A DNA stretch of 36,552 nt from Actinomycetes bacterium (GCA_021790675.1 JAJYGN010000009.1:1-36552); one strand, 5' to 3'. Numbered from the stretch's first letter, positions 1 through 8,378 are shown. Numbers and translations are program-made. Notes: generated by a model from the sequence alone, not told the origin.

Positions 1-42
1 GTGTCGCACCCTGCCCGGCCGCGACCCTCAAACGGCGTCGTT

Positions 43-345
43 TTAGGGCGCGATGACCGAGCGGATCGAGCGCGGCGCGGCGTCCCCGAGTGGCTCGAAG
101 ACGGCGAGCAGCGCCGTCGCGTCCTGGGTGATCCGCTGGGCGAACGCACCCGAGGGAACCTCGATCACGAGCACGCCGTCCTTGATGAACAGGGGCTGGC
201 AGCGCGCGCGCAACACCTCGTCAACGTTGTCGTCCCAGATCGCGCGCACCTGGTCGATCAACCGAACGTCCACGCGCTTGAGGCGGCCGGCGACGACGTT
301 CAAGATGTCGCCCAGCGACGCCGGCTCGCCGCGCCTGCCCTTCAC
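43..345 (-). CDS. DciA-like DUF721 protein
   Basis: 100-residue protein of the DUF721/DciA family. In bacteria lacking DnaC/DnaI, DciA proteins help load or activate the replicative helicase DnaB (family knowledge). The core reads LGDILNVVAGRLKR, then a Trp-containing helix (IWDDNVDEVLRARCQP) and the strand-rich VLVIEVPSGAFAQRI, the usual DUF721 arrangement. The GTG start at 345 overlaps the recF stop by four bases (GTGA), so the two are translationally coupled. An upstream extension of the same frame runs through recF and is Arg-rich shadow sequence, so I reject it. The next gene leftward in actinobacteria is normally gyrB, which would lie outside the window. dnaB, its likely partner, is at 25184-26551. 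Confidence 0.82.
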   Translation of the reverse strand: MKGRRGEPASLGDILNVVAGRLKRVDVRLIDQVRAIWDDNVDEVLRARCQPLFIKDGVLVIEVPSGAFAQRITQDATALLAVFEPLGDAAPRSIRSVIAP

Positions 346-1424
346 GCGCGTCCTGTCGCCAGGTCGATGATCGACGCCGGCTTCATCTTCGTGGGCAGCG
401 GCATGGCGGTCGTGACCAGGGTCTGGCCGACGGGCAGCAGCGCCAGCAGCCGATCGCTGCGCACGGGGTCGAGCTCGCTGAAGACGTCGTCGAGCAATAG
501 CAGCGGGTCGACGCCGCGGCGCTGTTGGATCAGCTCGTGGCCCGCGAGCCGTAGCGCCAACGCGAGTGAGCGCTGTTCGCCCTGGGAGGCCTGACGTCGG
601 GCGTCTCGATGGTTGAGGGTGATCAGAATGTCGTCGCGGTGTGGTCCCTTGGTGCTGTGACCCCTCGCGACGTCGTCGTCGAACGCGACGTGTAGCGCGT
701 CGAGCAGGTCGCCGCTCCACGAGCGGTCATAACCCAGCGCGACCGGCTGACCGTCGTCGGCGAGGGCCCGGTAGTACTGGTTGACCAGCGGGTCGAGTTG
801 GGCGAGCAACGCCTCGCGTTCGCCCACCAGTTCCAGCCCAGTACTCGCGAGGTCGGTCGTCCAGACCTCGAGCTCCTCGCGTTCACCTGGGGTGGCGCGC
901 CGTTCCTGGATCCGGCGCAGGACGGCGTTGCGCTGCGAGAGCACGCGGGTGAACCGTTCGAGCAGTGGACTCGTCTTCGGATCTACGTCGTTCATCACGT
1001 GGTTGAGGAAGTCCCGGCGCTGCTCGGGCCCGTGGCGGATGACGTCCACCCCCTCGGGAGTGAAGACCGTCAGCGGGAGCGCTTCGGCGAGGTCGGCGCG
1101 CGACTGGGGACGCAGACCGTTGATCAGCATCCGCTTCTGGGTCGAGCGGGCGCCACGGGTGAGTGTCAGATCGACCTGGACCCGGCGGTCCTGGTGGAAC
1201 AGGACCCCGTGGACCTCGGCGACAGACTCGCCGGCTCGCACCATGTCGGCGGCGCTGCTCGTTCGAAACGAACCAGCCGTCGCCAGGGCGTAGACGGCCT
1301 CGAGGACCGAGCTCTTGCCGGTGCCGTTGGGCGAGAGAAAGACCGTGACCGACGTGTGGTCGGGCCGGAACTGGTATTCGTCAAAGAGTCGGAAGTTACG
1401 CAGCGTGAGCTCGTGGAGTCCCAC
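342..1424 (-). CDS. recF: DNA replication/repair protein RecF
   Basis: 360-residue SMC-like ATPase that recognises single-strand/double-strand DNA junctions and helps load RecA at stalled forks with RecO and RecR. The N-terminus LHELTLRNFRLFDEYQF is typical of RecF. The Walker A motif PNGTGKSS is at about residues 32-39, the ABC-type signature SQGEQRSLALAL at about 280 and the Walker B LLLLDDVFSELD at about 309. The start is GTG at 1424, 15 nt after the dnaN stop. An ATG ten bases upstream is out of frame. It forms the dnaA-dnaN-recF-dciA run, all reading away from the origin. Confidence 0.96.
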   Translation of the reverse strand: MGLHELTLRNFRLFDEYQFRPDHTSVTVFLSPNGTGKSSVLEAVYALATAGSFRTSSAADMVRAGESVAEVHGVLFHQDRRVQVDLTLTRGARSTQKRMLINGLRPQSRADLAEALPLTVFTPEGVDVIRHGPEQRRDFLNHVMNDVDPKTSPLLERFTRVLSQRNAVLRRIQERRATPGEREELEVWTTDLASTGLELVGEREALLAQLDPLVNQYYRALADDGQPVALGYDRSWSGDLLDALHVAFDDDVARGHSTKGPHRDDILITLNHRDARRQASQGEQRSLALALRLAGHELIQQRRGVDPLLLLDDVFSELDPVRSDRLLALLPVGQTLVTTAMPLPTKMKPASIIDLATGRA

Positions 1425-1439
1425 GGCGATGCATCCCGT

Positions 1440-2540
1440 CTACTGGACGCGAACGGGCATCAAGAGATACCGGAACCGCTCGTCGTCGACGCCGTGGACC
1501 ATCGCGGGTCGCACGGAGTCCGACATCTCGAGCACCACCTCGTCACTCGGCACGGCCTCGATGCCATCGATCAGGAAGTTCGGATTGAAGGCAATCGTCA
1601 GGTCTTCGCCCACGTAGTCCGCGTCGACGTTGTCCTCGACGTCCCCGGTGTCTTGGCTCTGGGTGCGGATCTCGACCATGCGGTCCTTCACGAGCAGGCG
1701 CACCGACGAGGTCGAGTCCTTTGCGAGGAGCTTCGCGCGCTTGAGCGACGTGAGCAGGGTGTCCTTGGCGACGCGCAGCCGGTTGGGGTAGCTCGCGGGG
1801 ATCAGCTGGAGCACCGAGGGGTAGTTCCCCTCGATCAAGCGCGACGCGATGTTCGTGCGCCCGACGACGAAGGAGATCTCGGCGCTGGTCAGCGTGACCC
1901 CGATCTCGGCGTCGTCACTCAGCGAGGACGCGGAGCGCTGCAGCTCGTGCAAGGCGCGGGCGGGCACGAGGACGTCCTGGCTCGCACCGATGGTGGAGAC
2001 GCCCGGCACGTCGCGCACGGCCAGCCGGTAGGAGTCCGTCGCGATCAGTCGAAGCGCGTTGTTCTCGGTCGTGAAGAGCACGCCAGTCAACAGCGGTCGC
2101 GCGTCGTCGGTTGCGGCTGCGCGAACCACCTGGGTGATGCCCTGGATCAGGTCGGCGGCGGGGATCGTGATGAGGGCCCCGGTGATGGGTGGCAGCTTGG
2201 GGTAGTCCATCACCGCGAAGCTGCGCAGGGAGAACTTCGCGCGCCCGAGCGAGACCTCCACGGTCTCCTCGCCACCGTCCACCGTGACGGCCCCCGCCTC
2301 CAGGGAGCGCACCGCGTCCACGACGAGCCGGGCTGGCACGACGACGGACCCATCCTCGAGTCCGATCACGTCGACGGTCGTGCGAACCGTGATGTCGAGG
2401 TCGGTGCCCGTGACCACGAGCTGGTTGCCGGTCAGGGTCAGCAGTACCCCGGAGGTGGCGCCAACGAGCCTCGTCGCCACGACTCGGCTCGCACTACTCA
2501 GTGCGTCGACCAGGATGTCGCGCTCGGATTTGAACTTCAT
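1440..2540 (-). CDS. dnaN: DNA polymerase III beta sliding clamp
   Basis: 366-residue sliding clamp that rings DNA and tethers the replicative polymerase. The length is normal and the three clamp folds can be followed from MKFKSERDILVDALSSASRVV to the closing YLLMPVRVQ. Characteristic pieces include TGTDLDITVR, the ATDSYRLAVRD segment and the canonical C-terminal (M)P(V/M)R(V/L) end that lines the partner-binding pocket. ATG start at 2540. The gene is separated from dnaA by the 250-nt probable origin and followed closely by recF. Confidence 0.97.
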   Translation of the reverse strand: MKFKSERDILVDALSSASRVVATRLVGATSGVLLTLTGNQLVVTGTDLDITVRTTVDVIGLEDGSVVVPARLVVDAVRSLEAGAVTVDGGEETVEVSLGRAKFSLRSFAVMDYPKLPPITGALITIPAADLIQGITQVVRAAATDDARPLLTGVLFTTENNALRLIATDSYRLAVRDVPGVSTIGASQDVLVPARALHELQRSASSLSDDAEIGVTLTSAEISFVVGRTNIASRLIEGNYPSVLQLIPASYPNRLRVAKDTLLTSLKRAKLLAKDSTSSVRLLVKDRMVEIRTQSQDTGDVEDNVDADYVGEDLTIAFNPNFLIDGIEAVPSDEVVLEMSDSVRPAMVHGVDDERFRYLLMPVRVQ

Positions 2541-2611
2541 CGGTTGCCTTTCTTTGACTACTGAGGTTACGTGGCTTGTTTAGTTGAAACAGTGGTTGGT
2601 AGTAGTAGGGG

Positions 2612-2628
2612 TGTGGATTTGTGGATAG
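2612..2628 (-). promoter_or_regulatory. Two abutting DnaA-box-like nonamers
   Basis: TGTGGATTT (2612-2620) and TGTGGATAG (2620-2628) share one base. Against TGTGGATAA, the reverse complement of the consensus TTATCCACA, they have two mismatches and one mismatch. Their spacing inside the probable oriC suggests cooperative DnaA binding. Confidence 0.5.
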
Positions 2629-2778
2629 ATCGTTGTAACCCCTGATTGATCCGGTGAAACTCCTGGGCAGATTTCCAACACCACTGTCGAAAACTGTCTC
2701 AACCTGCGTACCTAAAGATTCACGTGATGTTGATTTCTCACGAGTTGTCACCCACCAACCAACAACGATGTCCCCATG

Positions 2779-2787
2779 TTGTTCACA
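2779..2787 (+). promoter_or_regulatory. DnaA-box-like nonamer
   Basis: TTGTTCACA differs by one base from the actinobacterial box TTGTCCACA and by two from TTATCCACA. It sits four bases beyond the dnaA stop codon, at the dnaA end of the probable oriC. Confidence 0.4.
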
Positions 2788-2790
2788 AAC

Positions 2791-4161
2791 CTATTCGAAC
2801 CCCTCCCCCTGCAGACGTCGCTTGAGGTGGTTGATCTCGGCGAGGAGGTCGCCGTTCACCGGCAGCTGTTCTTTGATCTTCTCAACCCCGCTGATCACCG
2901 TCGTGTGGTTACGCCCGTCGAAGATCCGGGCGATCATTGGGTAGGAGTAGTTGTTGAGCAGTTCGCGGATGAGGTACATCGCGACGTGCCGGGCGTGCAC
3001 CAGTGGCCGGAGCCGCTTGGAGCCGCGGATGTCGGCGACCGAGAGCCCGTAGTAGTCCGACACGGCGTCCAGGATGGTCTCGGGTTTGATGGTGACCTGC
3101 TCGTGGCCGAGGTTGGTGAGATGGCTCTTGGCGAGGTCGAGGGAGATCGGCTCTTGGCGAAGGTTGGCGAAGGCGCGCAGCATGGTCACTGACCCTTCGA
3201 GCTCGCGGATGTTGTCACGGACCCGGTGCGCGATCCACTCGGCGACGTCGCGGGGCAGGTCGACCCCCTCGCCCTCGGCCTTGGCGTGCAGGATCGCGAT
3301 GCGCGTCTCGAGATCGGGTTGATCGATCTCGGTGACGAGTCCTTGGAGCAGCCGACTTCGGAAACGCTCTTGGATGCCCGCGAGGTCGCGCGGTGAGCGA
3401 TCCGACGTGAGCACGATCTGTTTGCCGTCGCCGTGCAGCGCGTTGTACGTGTGAAAGATCTCTTCGTGGAACGTCTCACCTCGGGTCTCCATGAATTGGA
3501 TGTCGTCGATCAACAAGACGTCGTTCTCGCGGTAGCGCTCGTGCAACGCGAGCTGTGTGCGCGTCTGGATCGCGCGAATGAAGTCGTTGAGGAATGTCTC
3601 GGTGGAGACGTAGAGGACTTTTCGTCCCGGGTAGTTCTCGTGGACGTAGTTGCCGATCGCGTGCAAGAGGTGGGTCTTGCCGAGACCGCTGTTACCGTAG
3701 ATCATCAGCGGGTTATAGGCCCGACCAGGTGTTTCTGCCACCGACTGCGCGGCGGCGAACGCGAGACGGTTCGACGAGCCGGGCACGAACGAATCGAAGG
3801 TCATGCGTGGGTCGAGACGAGCTGGTCGATCGACGCTCGGCGCGTACGTCGTAGTCGTCGTCACGGTCTTGGTGACATCAGGTGTCGTCACTGTGTCGAC
3901 GTTCGTCATCGGTTGGTCACTAATCGTTAACGAGACACGCACGTCCTCACCGATGATCTGCTTGGCCTGTTCGATGATGAGCGGCAGGTAGCGCTGTTGC
4001 ACGCGCTGCAGTTGGATCTGGTTCGGTGCGCCGATGACTAACTCGTCGTCGTGGTAATCCACAAGGCGAAGTGTGTTGAGTCCAGCGGACCAAACGGCCT
4101 CAGATGCACTGCCACGTAAGGATTCTCGTAGCGCTGACCAGACGTCGTCTCCGTTCGCCAC
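2791..4161 (-). CDS. dnaA: Chromosomal replication initiator DnaA
   Basis: 456-residue AAA+ initiator that binds DnaA boxes and opens the origin. Seen: an N-terminal domain I (VWSALRESLRG), a Thr/Val-rich linker, Walker A GNSGLGKTHLL, Walker B VLLIDDIQF, and the C-terminal DNA-binding signature GRNHTTVISGVEKI. I chose the GTG at 4161 because GGAGG (complement of 4168-4172) lies six bases upstream. The frame stays open to a GTG at 4197 (468 aa), but that one starts inside a perfect DnaA box and has no good ribosome site. The gene reads leftward into oriC and dnaN, the standard actinobacterial order. Confidence 0.95.
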   Translation of the reverse strand: MANGDDVWSALRESLRGSASEAVWSAGLNTLRLVDYHDDELVIGAPNQIQLQRVQQRYLPLIIEQAKQIIGEDVRVSLTISDQPMTNVDTVTTPDVTKTVTTTTTYAPSVDRPARLDPRMTFDSFVPGSSNRLAFAAAQSVAETPGRAYNPLMIYGNSGLGKTHLLHAIGNYVHENYPGRKVLYVSTETFLNDFIRAIQTRTQLALHERYRENDVLLIDDIQFMETRGETFHEEIFHTYNALHGDGKQIVLTSDRSPRDLAGIQERFRSRLLQGLVTEIDQPDLETRIAILHAKAEGEGVDLPRDVAEWIAHRVRDNIRELEGSVTMLRAFANLRQEPISLDLAKSHLTNLGHEQVTIKPETILDAVSDYYGLSVADIRGSKRLRPLVHARHVAMYLIRELLNNYSYPMIARIFDGRNHTTVISGVEKIKEQLPVNGDLLAEINHLKRRLQGEGFE

Positions 4162-4189
4162 TTCGTTCCTCCACAAGTCAGTATCGACA

Positions 4190-4198
4190 TTATCCACA
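4190..4198 (+). promoter_or_regulatory. Perfect DnaA box upstream of dnaA
   Basis: TTATCCACA, identical to the consensus DnaA box, lies 28 bp before the chosen dnaA start. It overlaps the alternative GTG at 4197. The position fits autorepression of dnaA by its own product. Confidence 0.7.
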
Positions 4199-4231
4199 GG
4201 AGGGGGACCCGTGCTCAGCCGATTACCCCTG

Positions 4232-4249
4232 GGTGTTTCACGTTACACC
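4232..4249. other. Degenerate parS-like palindrome in the dnaA/rpmH gap
   Basis: The sequence begins GGTGTTTCACGT and ends TACACC, with five-base arms GGTGT/ACACC. Its inner 16 bases (4234-4249) match TGTTTCACGTGAAACA at 13 of 16 positions, with the left half intact. It lies in the divergent dnaA/rpmH promoter region. It may be a weak ParB site or a decayed parS. Confidence 0.35.
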
Positions 4250-4365
4250 GTTGGTCGTGGGGTGGGGGCTGGGCGCGACGGTGCGGTAGGATTATCGGCG
4301 CTATCGCTCGCGGCCCTCCAGGAGGGTTTCGCGAAGCGCGTGTGACATCGTGAGAAGAGGATTCT

Positions 4366-4500
4366 GTGAAGCGGACCTATCAACCCAACAAGCGAAAGAG
4401 GGCCAAGACGCACGGTTTTCGTGCCCGGATGCGTACGCGCGCCGGTCGGGCAGTGCTGAAAGCTCGTCGGGACAAGGGTCGTCACGATCTGACGGTGTGA
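4366..4500 (+). CDS. rpmH: 50S ribosomal protein L34
   Basis: 44-residue, very basic L34, recognised from the N-terminus [18 protein letters not shown] and the body [19 protein letters not shown] start at 4366 with an AAGAGG ribosome site five bases upstream. The stop is three bases before rnpA. It is the first gene of the rightward operon and diverges from dnaA across a 200-bp gap, the conserved rpmH-rnpA pair beside the origin. Confidence 0.95.
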   Translation: MKRTYQPNKRKRAKTHGFRARMRTRAGRAVLKARRDKGRHDLTV

Positions 4501-4503
4501 TCG

Positions 4504-4836
4504 ATGCCGGATCGGGTTCGGACCCGACGGCAGTTCGCACGGTTCGCCAGCCCCGACGCACGGGGCCGAAGCGGGCCAGTGCGCGTTGTCTTCGTTGACG
4601 ATCAACCCGAAGGGCGTGGTCTGGCTGCTGCCTACACCATCAGCCGCAAGGTCGGGAACGCCGTGGTGCGCAATCGCATTCGCCGCCGGCTCCGTGTGTT
4701 GCTCGACGAAGTTCATCCGTCCGTTAGATCAGGAACATACCTGATCAAGTGCGGAAATGAGACTGGAAGTCTTTCCTATGATCAACTCAGATCCCATCTC
4801 CACGAGGCACTCGAGCGAGCACAGCTCCTCACGTAG
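4504..4836 (+). CDS. rnpA: Ribonuclease P protein component
   Basis: 110-residue basic protein subunit of RNase P, which helps the catalytic RNA bind pre-tRNA 5' leaders. The hallmark RNR motif is seen as [15 protein letters not shown], preceded by the substrate-cleft strand [13 protein letters not shown] at 4504, three bases after rpmH, indicates coupled translation. The length is at the short end of the normal range. Confidence 0.95.
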   Translation: MPDRVRTRRQFARFASPDARGRSGPVRVVFVDDQPEGRGLAAAYTISRKVGNAVVRNRIRRRLRVLLDEVHPSVRSGTYLIKCGNETGSLSYDQLRSHLHEALERAQLLT

Positions 4837-4852
4837 TCCTGGCTGGGCTGCG

Positions 4853-5083
4853 ATGGTGCTCGCTCGAAGCATCACGGCCTATCAGCGCGTGACCTCGGGT
4901 CGGCCGTCGCCGTGCCGGTTCTATCCGTCGTGTTCGAACTACGCCCTCGAGGCCATCGAGGTCCACGGTGCGTGGCGTGGCGTGTTGCTCGCGGTTCGTC
5001 GGGTGAGCCGCTGTCGCCCATTGGGTCCACACGGTGTGGACCTCGTCCCAGAAGCTCGGCGTAAGACAAGGAGTTCGAAGTAA
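4853..5083 (+). CDS. yidD: Membrane protein insertion efficiency factor YidD
   Basis: 76-residue protein of the YidD family, a small membrane-associated factor that assists YidC-dependent insertion. The family hallmark [15 protein letters not shown] is present, followed by [16 protein letters not shown] and [12 protein letters not shown] start at the ATG at 4853, 16 bases after the rnpA stop, because the upstream open sequence is rnpA read in another frame. The stop overlaps the yidC start by one base (TAATG). Confidence 0.92.
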   Translation: MVLARSITAYQRVTSGRPSPCRFYPSCSNYALEAIEVHGAWRGVLLAVRRVSRCRPLGPHGVDLVPEARRKTRSSK

Positions 5084-6015
5084 TGGCATCCATCACTCAC
5101 TCGATCGGCGCGATCTTTCAGCCGATCTTCCACCTCTTCGGATGGATGCTGGCCTTCCTCTACGGCCTGATCCCGAACTACGCCGTCGCGATCACGCTGC
5201 TGACGATCATCATCATGGGCGCCTTGACCCCCTTCACGGTCAAGAGCACGAAGTCGATGATGGCGATGCAGAAGTTGCAGCCGGAGATCAAGAAGCTGCA
5301 GCAAAAGTACAAAGGCCCGGAAAATCGCCAGGTCCTCAACGAGGAACTGATGCGGCTCTACCGCGAAGAGGGTGCGAACCCGGTCGGCGGCTGCCTACCC
5401 GTCCTCCTGCAGGCACCATTTCTATTTATTTTGTATAGTGTCATTCGAGGCCTGACGAACATCACGCCGGCTGGTGTCGTTGAGCCTCGGTACATCCCAA
5501 CGACCTCGAAGATGTACCACAACCTGATCGCGACCCACGGTCAGATCAATGCCTTCGGCATGGACCTCAACCTCAAGCCCTTTAGTCACCACGGGTCGCT
5601 AGGAGCGACGATCCCCTTCTTCGCCCTGGTGGCGCTCGCCGTTGGCTTGCAGTACTTCCAGATGGCGCAGATGAACAATCGCAACAAGAAGACCGGACAG
5701 GCCATGCCCAGCCAGCAGCTCATGTTGCAGCGCTTCCTTCCTGTGTTCTTCGCGTACTTCTACATCGTCATTCCCGCGGCGGTCGTGCTGTACATGATCG
5801 TCTCGACCATCATTCGAATTATCACCCAGGACCTGATGTTCCGCGCGGGTGTTTCGAATCCAAACAAGGAGAAGGAGCGGTCCATTCCGGCCGTCGGGAA
5901 AGTCGAGGCCATCGAGCCGGAGAAGAAGTCCGGTGCGTCTGACCCGAAACCTTCAACTATCAAGCCCCAGCAGCAGACCCGCTCGCGGTCAAAGCGTAAG
6001 AGAAAGGCGCGTTAA
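5083..6015 (+). CDS. yidC: Membrane protein insertase YidC
   Basis: 310-residue YidC/Oxa1 insertase that places membrane proteins with or without SecYEG. It has the five-helix core without the large periplasmic domain of proteobacterial YidC, as expected in actinobacteria. Visible are the first helix near ITLLTIIIMGALTPFT, the cytoplasmic coiled-coil KLQPEIKKLQQKYKG, the conserved ANPVGGCLPVLLQAPFLFILYSVIRG, and two late hydrophobic segments. The C-terminus is a strongly basic tail (RSRSKRKRKAR) likely to touch the ribosome. The start overlaps the yidD stop. Confidence 0.96.
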   Translation: MASITHSIGAIFQPIFHLFGWMLAFLYGLIPNYAVAITLLTIIIMGALTPFTVKSTKSMMAMQKLQPEIKKLQQKYKGPENRQVLNEELMRLYREEGANPVGGCLPVLLQAPFLFILYSVIRGLTNITPAGVVEPRYIPTTSKMYHNLIATHGQINAFGMDLNLKPFSHHGSLGATIPFFALVALAVGLQYFQMAQMNNRNKKTGQAMPSQQLMLQRFLPVFFAYFYIVIPAAVVLYMIVSTIIRIITQDLMFRAGVSNPNKEKERSIPAVGKVEAIEPEKKSGASDPKPSTIKPQQQTRSRSKRKRKAR

Positions 6016-6018
6016 CCC

Positions 6019-6939
6019 ATGGATTGGGTAGAAACAACAGGTAAGACGATCGACGAAGCGACGAGTCGCGCACTCGCCCACCTCGGTGTCAATAAGGATG
6101 ACGCCGAGGTCGAGATCCTCGAAGAGCCCAAGACCGGTCTCTTCGGGCGCGTCAAGGGTGAAGCTCGCGTCCGCGCTCGCGTCCGCCCGACGGGACCGCG
6201 GCCTAAGCGGACCCGTCGTTCCGGCACCGGCCGCGAGGACCGGCCACGTAGCTCGGCGTCGCGAGGCGATAAGCATCGCGGGCCGAAGGCCGCTGACGCG
6301 TCTGGTCGAAAGGAAGCAGGAACGCTCGACTCGGGCCGAGACGATGTTGCAAAAGAGAAGAAGGAAAAGAGCGGTCACGGGGAGAACCACCCCAAGAAGG
6401 CGCATAAAGACAAGGGGACCCCACGGGTCGAGAAAAGTCCGAAGAAGGAGGACACAGTGGCCGAGGGAATCTCTCTAGCCGAGCAAGGTGCAATCGCGAA
6501 GGAGTTCCTGGTTGGACTCCTCGCATCGATGAACATCGCAGCCGAGATAACGGTGAGCGAGCTTGATGAGGAGACAGTCGAATTGGCCGTCAACGCCAAT
6601 CCCCCGACCGAACTGGGCATCCTGGTCGGTCCGCGCGGGATGACGCTGCAGGCGCTGCAAGAGGTGACGCGCACCGTCGTCCAGGCGAAGAGCCCCGGTC
6701 GCACCGACCGGATCCTCGTGGACGTCGCGCAGTACCGCGAGCGACGCGTTGCGGCCCTCGGACGCTTCGCCCAGAAGGTCGCACAGGAAGTCATCGAGAC
6801 CAACGAGGAACGGGCCCTCGAGCCGATGTCCGCCGCGGACCGCAAGGCGATCCACGATTCGCTCGGTGGCCTGGACACCGTTGTCACAAGGTCCGAGGGA
6901 GAAGAGCCGCGCCGCTTTGTGGTGATCGCTCCGGCATAA
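6019..6939 (+). CDS. khpB: KhpB/Jag RNA-binding protein
   Basis: 306-residue Jag/EloR/KhpB protein with three parts. An N-terminal Jag domain (residues about 1-50) carries the KTGLFGRVKGEARV signature. A roughly 110-residue Lys/Arg/Glu-rich linker has no hydrophobic core. The C-terminal part has a KH domain with GxxG loop (GPRGMTLQALQEV) and an R3H domain (RRVAALGRFAQKVAQEV). In Gram-positives KhpB works with KhpA as an RNA chaperone affecting cell elongation and division. ATG at 6019, three bases after the yidC stop. The linker is much longer and more charged than is usual. Confidence 0.93.
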   Translation: MDWVETTGKTIDEATSRALAHLGVNKDDAEVEILEEPKTGLFGRVKGEARVRARVRPTGPRPKRTRRSGTGREDRPRSSASRGDKHRGPKAADASGRKEAGTLDSGRDDVAKEKKEKSGHGENHPKKAHKDKGTPRVEKSPKKEDTVAEGISLAEQGAIAKEFLVGLLASMNIAAEITVSELDEETVELAVNANPPTELGILVGPRGMTLQALQEVTRTVVQAKSPGRTDRILVDVAQYRERRVAALGRFAQKVAQEVIETNEERALEPMSAADRKAIHDSLGGLDTVVTRSEGEEPRRFVVIAPA

Positions 6940-6947
6940 TTGTTTCC

Positions 6948-7565
6948 GTGACATCGTTATGGTTGACCCGCGCCCTCGAGGAATCGAGGGCGCGGGGCTT
7001 TTTGGGGCCGGGTGCAATTGAACCCCAGATTCAGCACGCCGAGGGGTTCGTCGAGGCGTGGCGGGCCCATCGGGCCGATCCCCCGACCACGATCCTCGAC
7101 CTCGGCAGTGGAGGTGGCCTACCCGGTCTCGTACTACTTGACGTGTGGGGGCACCCCACGACCTTCCTCGACTCCATGGAGAAGCGGACGAACTTTCTAC
7201 TCGAAGTGCTGGCTTGGGACGACGTGCCGAGCGGGGGCAGCGTGTGGCGCGGCCGCGCGGAAGTCCTCGCTCGCGAGACAAGGGGCGATTCGCGGTTCAG
7301 TATCGTCACAGCGCGGTCGTTCGGTCCACCCGGCGTGACGGCGGAATGCGCAGTTCGATTCCTGCACATCGGCGGACTACTGATCGTCTCCGAACCCCCC
7401 GAAGGTGCCGATCGGTGGAGCGCGACGGGACTTGACCAGCTCGGTCTCGTGTCGAGGGGGACCTTTCGCACGAGCGCTGGATACAAGGTGATGGAGAAGA
7501 TTCGTCCCACGCCACTGCGATTCCCTCGTTCCTCGGGCACACCAGGAAAGAACCCCGTCTTCTAG
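6948..7565 (+). CDS. rsmG: 16S rRNA m7G527 methyltransferase RsmG
   Basis: 205-residue SAM-dependent methyltransferase of the RsmG/GidB family, which methylates N7 of G527 in 16S rRNA. The SAM-binding motif reads ILDLGSGGGLPGLVL, followed by FLDSMEKRTNFLLEVL. The later segment RSFGPPGVTAECAVRFLHIGG corresponds to the usual RAVAPL...LLKPGG region but is divergent, and the expected Lys-Gly after it is replaced by SEPPEG. Identification therefore rests on motif I plus the khpB-rsmG-parA context. GTG start at 6948, nine bases after khpB. Confidence 0.85.
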   Translation: MTSLWLTRALEESRARGFLGPGAIEPQIQHAEGFVEAWRAHRADPPTTILDLGSGGGLPGLVLLDVWGHPTTFLDSMEKRTNFLLEVLAWDDVPSGGSVWRGRAEVLARETRGDSRFSIVTARSFGPPGVTAECAVRFLHIGGLLIVSEPPEGADRWSATGLDQLGLVSRGTFRTSAGYKVMEKIRPTPLRFPRSSGTPGKNPVF

Positions 7566-7603
7566 CAGCGCGTGTCCCATTTCCGGCACACCGGTTTGCC
7601 TTG

Positions 7604-7620
7604 ACCGACCAACGGTCGGT
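7604..7620. promoter_or_regulatory. Perfect 7-bp inverted repeat after rsmG
   Basis: ACCGACC-aac-GGTCGGT lies 38 bases past the rsmG stop. It could end transcription of the rpmH-rsmG operon, although no T-run follows. The shape also resembles a TetR-family operator, but no TetR gene is in the window. Confidence 0.4.
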
Positions 7621-7887
7621 GCTTGTTCGCCGTCCGGATAACCAGGAACCCCTGGCATTTCCCGGTTCTCCCAGAGCCCTACCTCAACCTCGAGGCTTGT
7701 ACGGGTGACGAATGGCTCGTCCCGTGTGCTTCACGGTGCGCGCTCGCAGGGCCAACGCCTTGCACACCCAACAACGACAGTACCTGGCCACTGTGACAAC
7801 GCACTGATCTCTGAGGGCCCAGAACTAGAACACACGCTGTACGACGCGCGAGAGCGGATCCGTAATCCCCGTTCGTGAGTGGGCCAA

Positions 7888-7903
7888 TGTTTCACGTGAA
7901 ACA
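7888..7903. other. parS site 1
   Basis: TGTTTCACGTGAAACA, a perfect 16-bp palindrome matching the bacterial parS consensus that ParB binds. It is the most distal of six copies upstream of parA. Confidence 0.93.
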
Positions 7904-8378
7904 TGAGAGATTCGCCAGCAGCGAAGGCACCCCCCTTTCGTGGCTAGCCATGACGACAGCTGGCCAGAAATTCGATGCCATGACCGTGCCGAGCGTGCCG
8001 ACGCCGACGCGGTGAGGACTACGCGCCGAGTGCACCGCGTCGCGGTCCGACCACGTTCGCGTCACCACCTGGGTCTTTGCCCGTTACCCCCCGCTTCGAT
8101 GACTGTCTATTCCCATAGAGCATGGAAGTGGTCGCGGAGGCACGATCACCCGTGGGTCCCATGTAGCTTTGACGGTTTCTCACGTCGCGCAGCGTGGTGA
8201 TGGTGTCAAGTGAGCAGTAGCAAACCTGGTCAACGTCGTGGCCGTCGTGATCGCCGTGAAGGCCTGGTGGGGCGCTGGAAATCGGTCGTGACCCGCGTCT
8301 GGTGGTACGACCGCGACCCCGAGAGCCTGGTAAAGCCCCAAATTGCTGCAATCAGCACTGGCTGCGTGCCGGGTGGCT

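Larger units (their letters stand above)
2541..2790. other. Probable oriC (dnaA-dnaN intergenic)
   Basis: A 250-bp gene-free stretch between the dnaA stop and the dnaN start, visibly richer in A+T than its flanks, in the place where actinobacterial oriC normally lies. It has DnaA-box-like nonamers at 2612-2620 and 2620-2628 (TGTGGATTT and TGTGGATAG, end to end) and at 2779-2787 (TTGTTCACA). It also has a TTCACGTGA core at 2719-2727. No perfect TTATCCACA box occurs inside it; the perfect one is upstream of dnaA. Calling it oriC rests on position and box-like sites, not on a measured skew. Confidence 0.6.

Noticed and set aside
798..2564. Open plus-strand frame of 588 codons opposite recF and dnaN
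   Set aside because: It is the antisense shadow of two certain genes. Its translation has no motif or ribosome site and is rich in Arg, Gly, His and Asp as expected from complementing high-GC codons.
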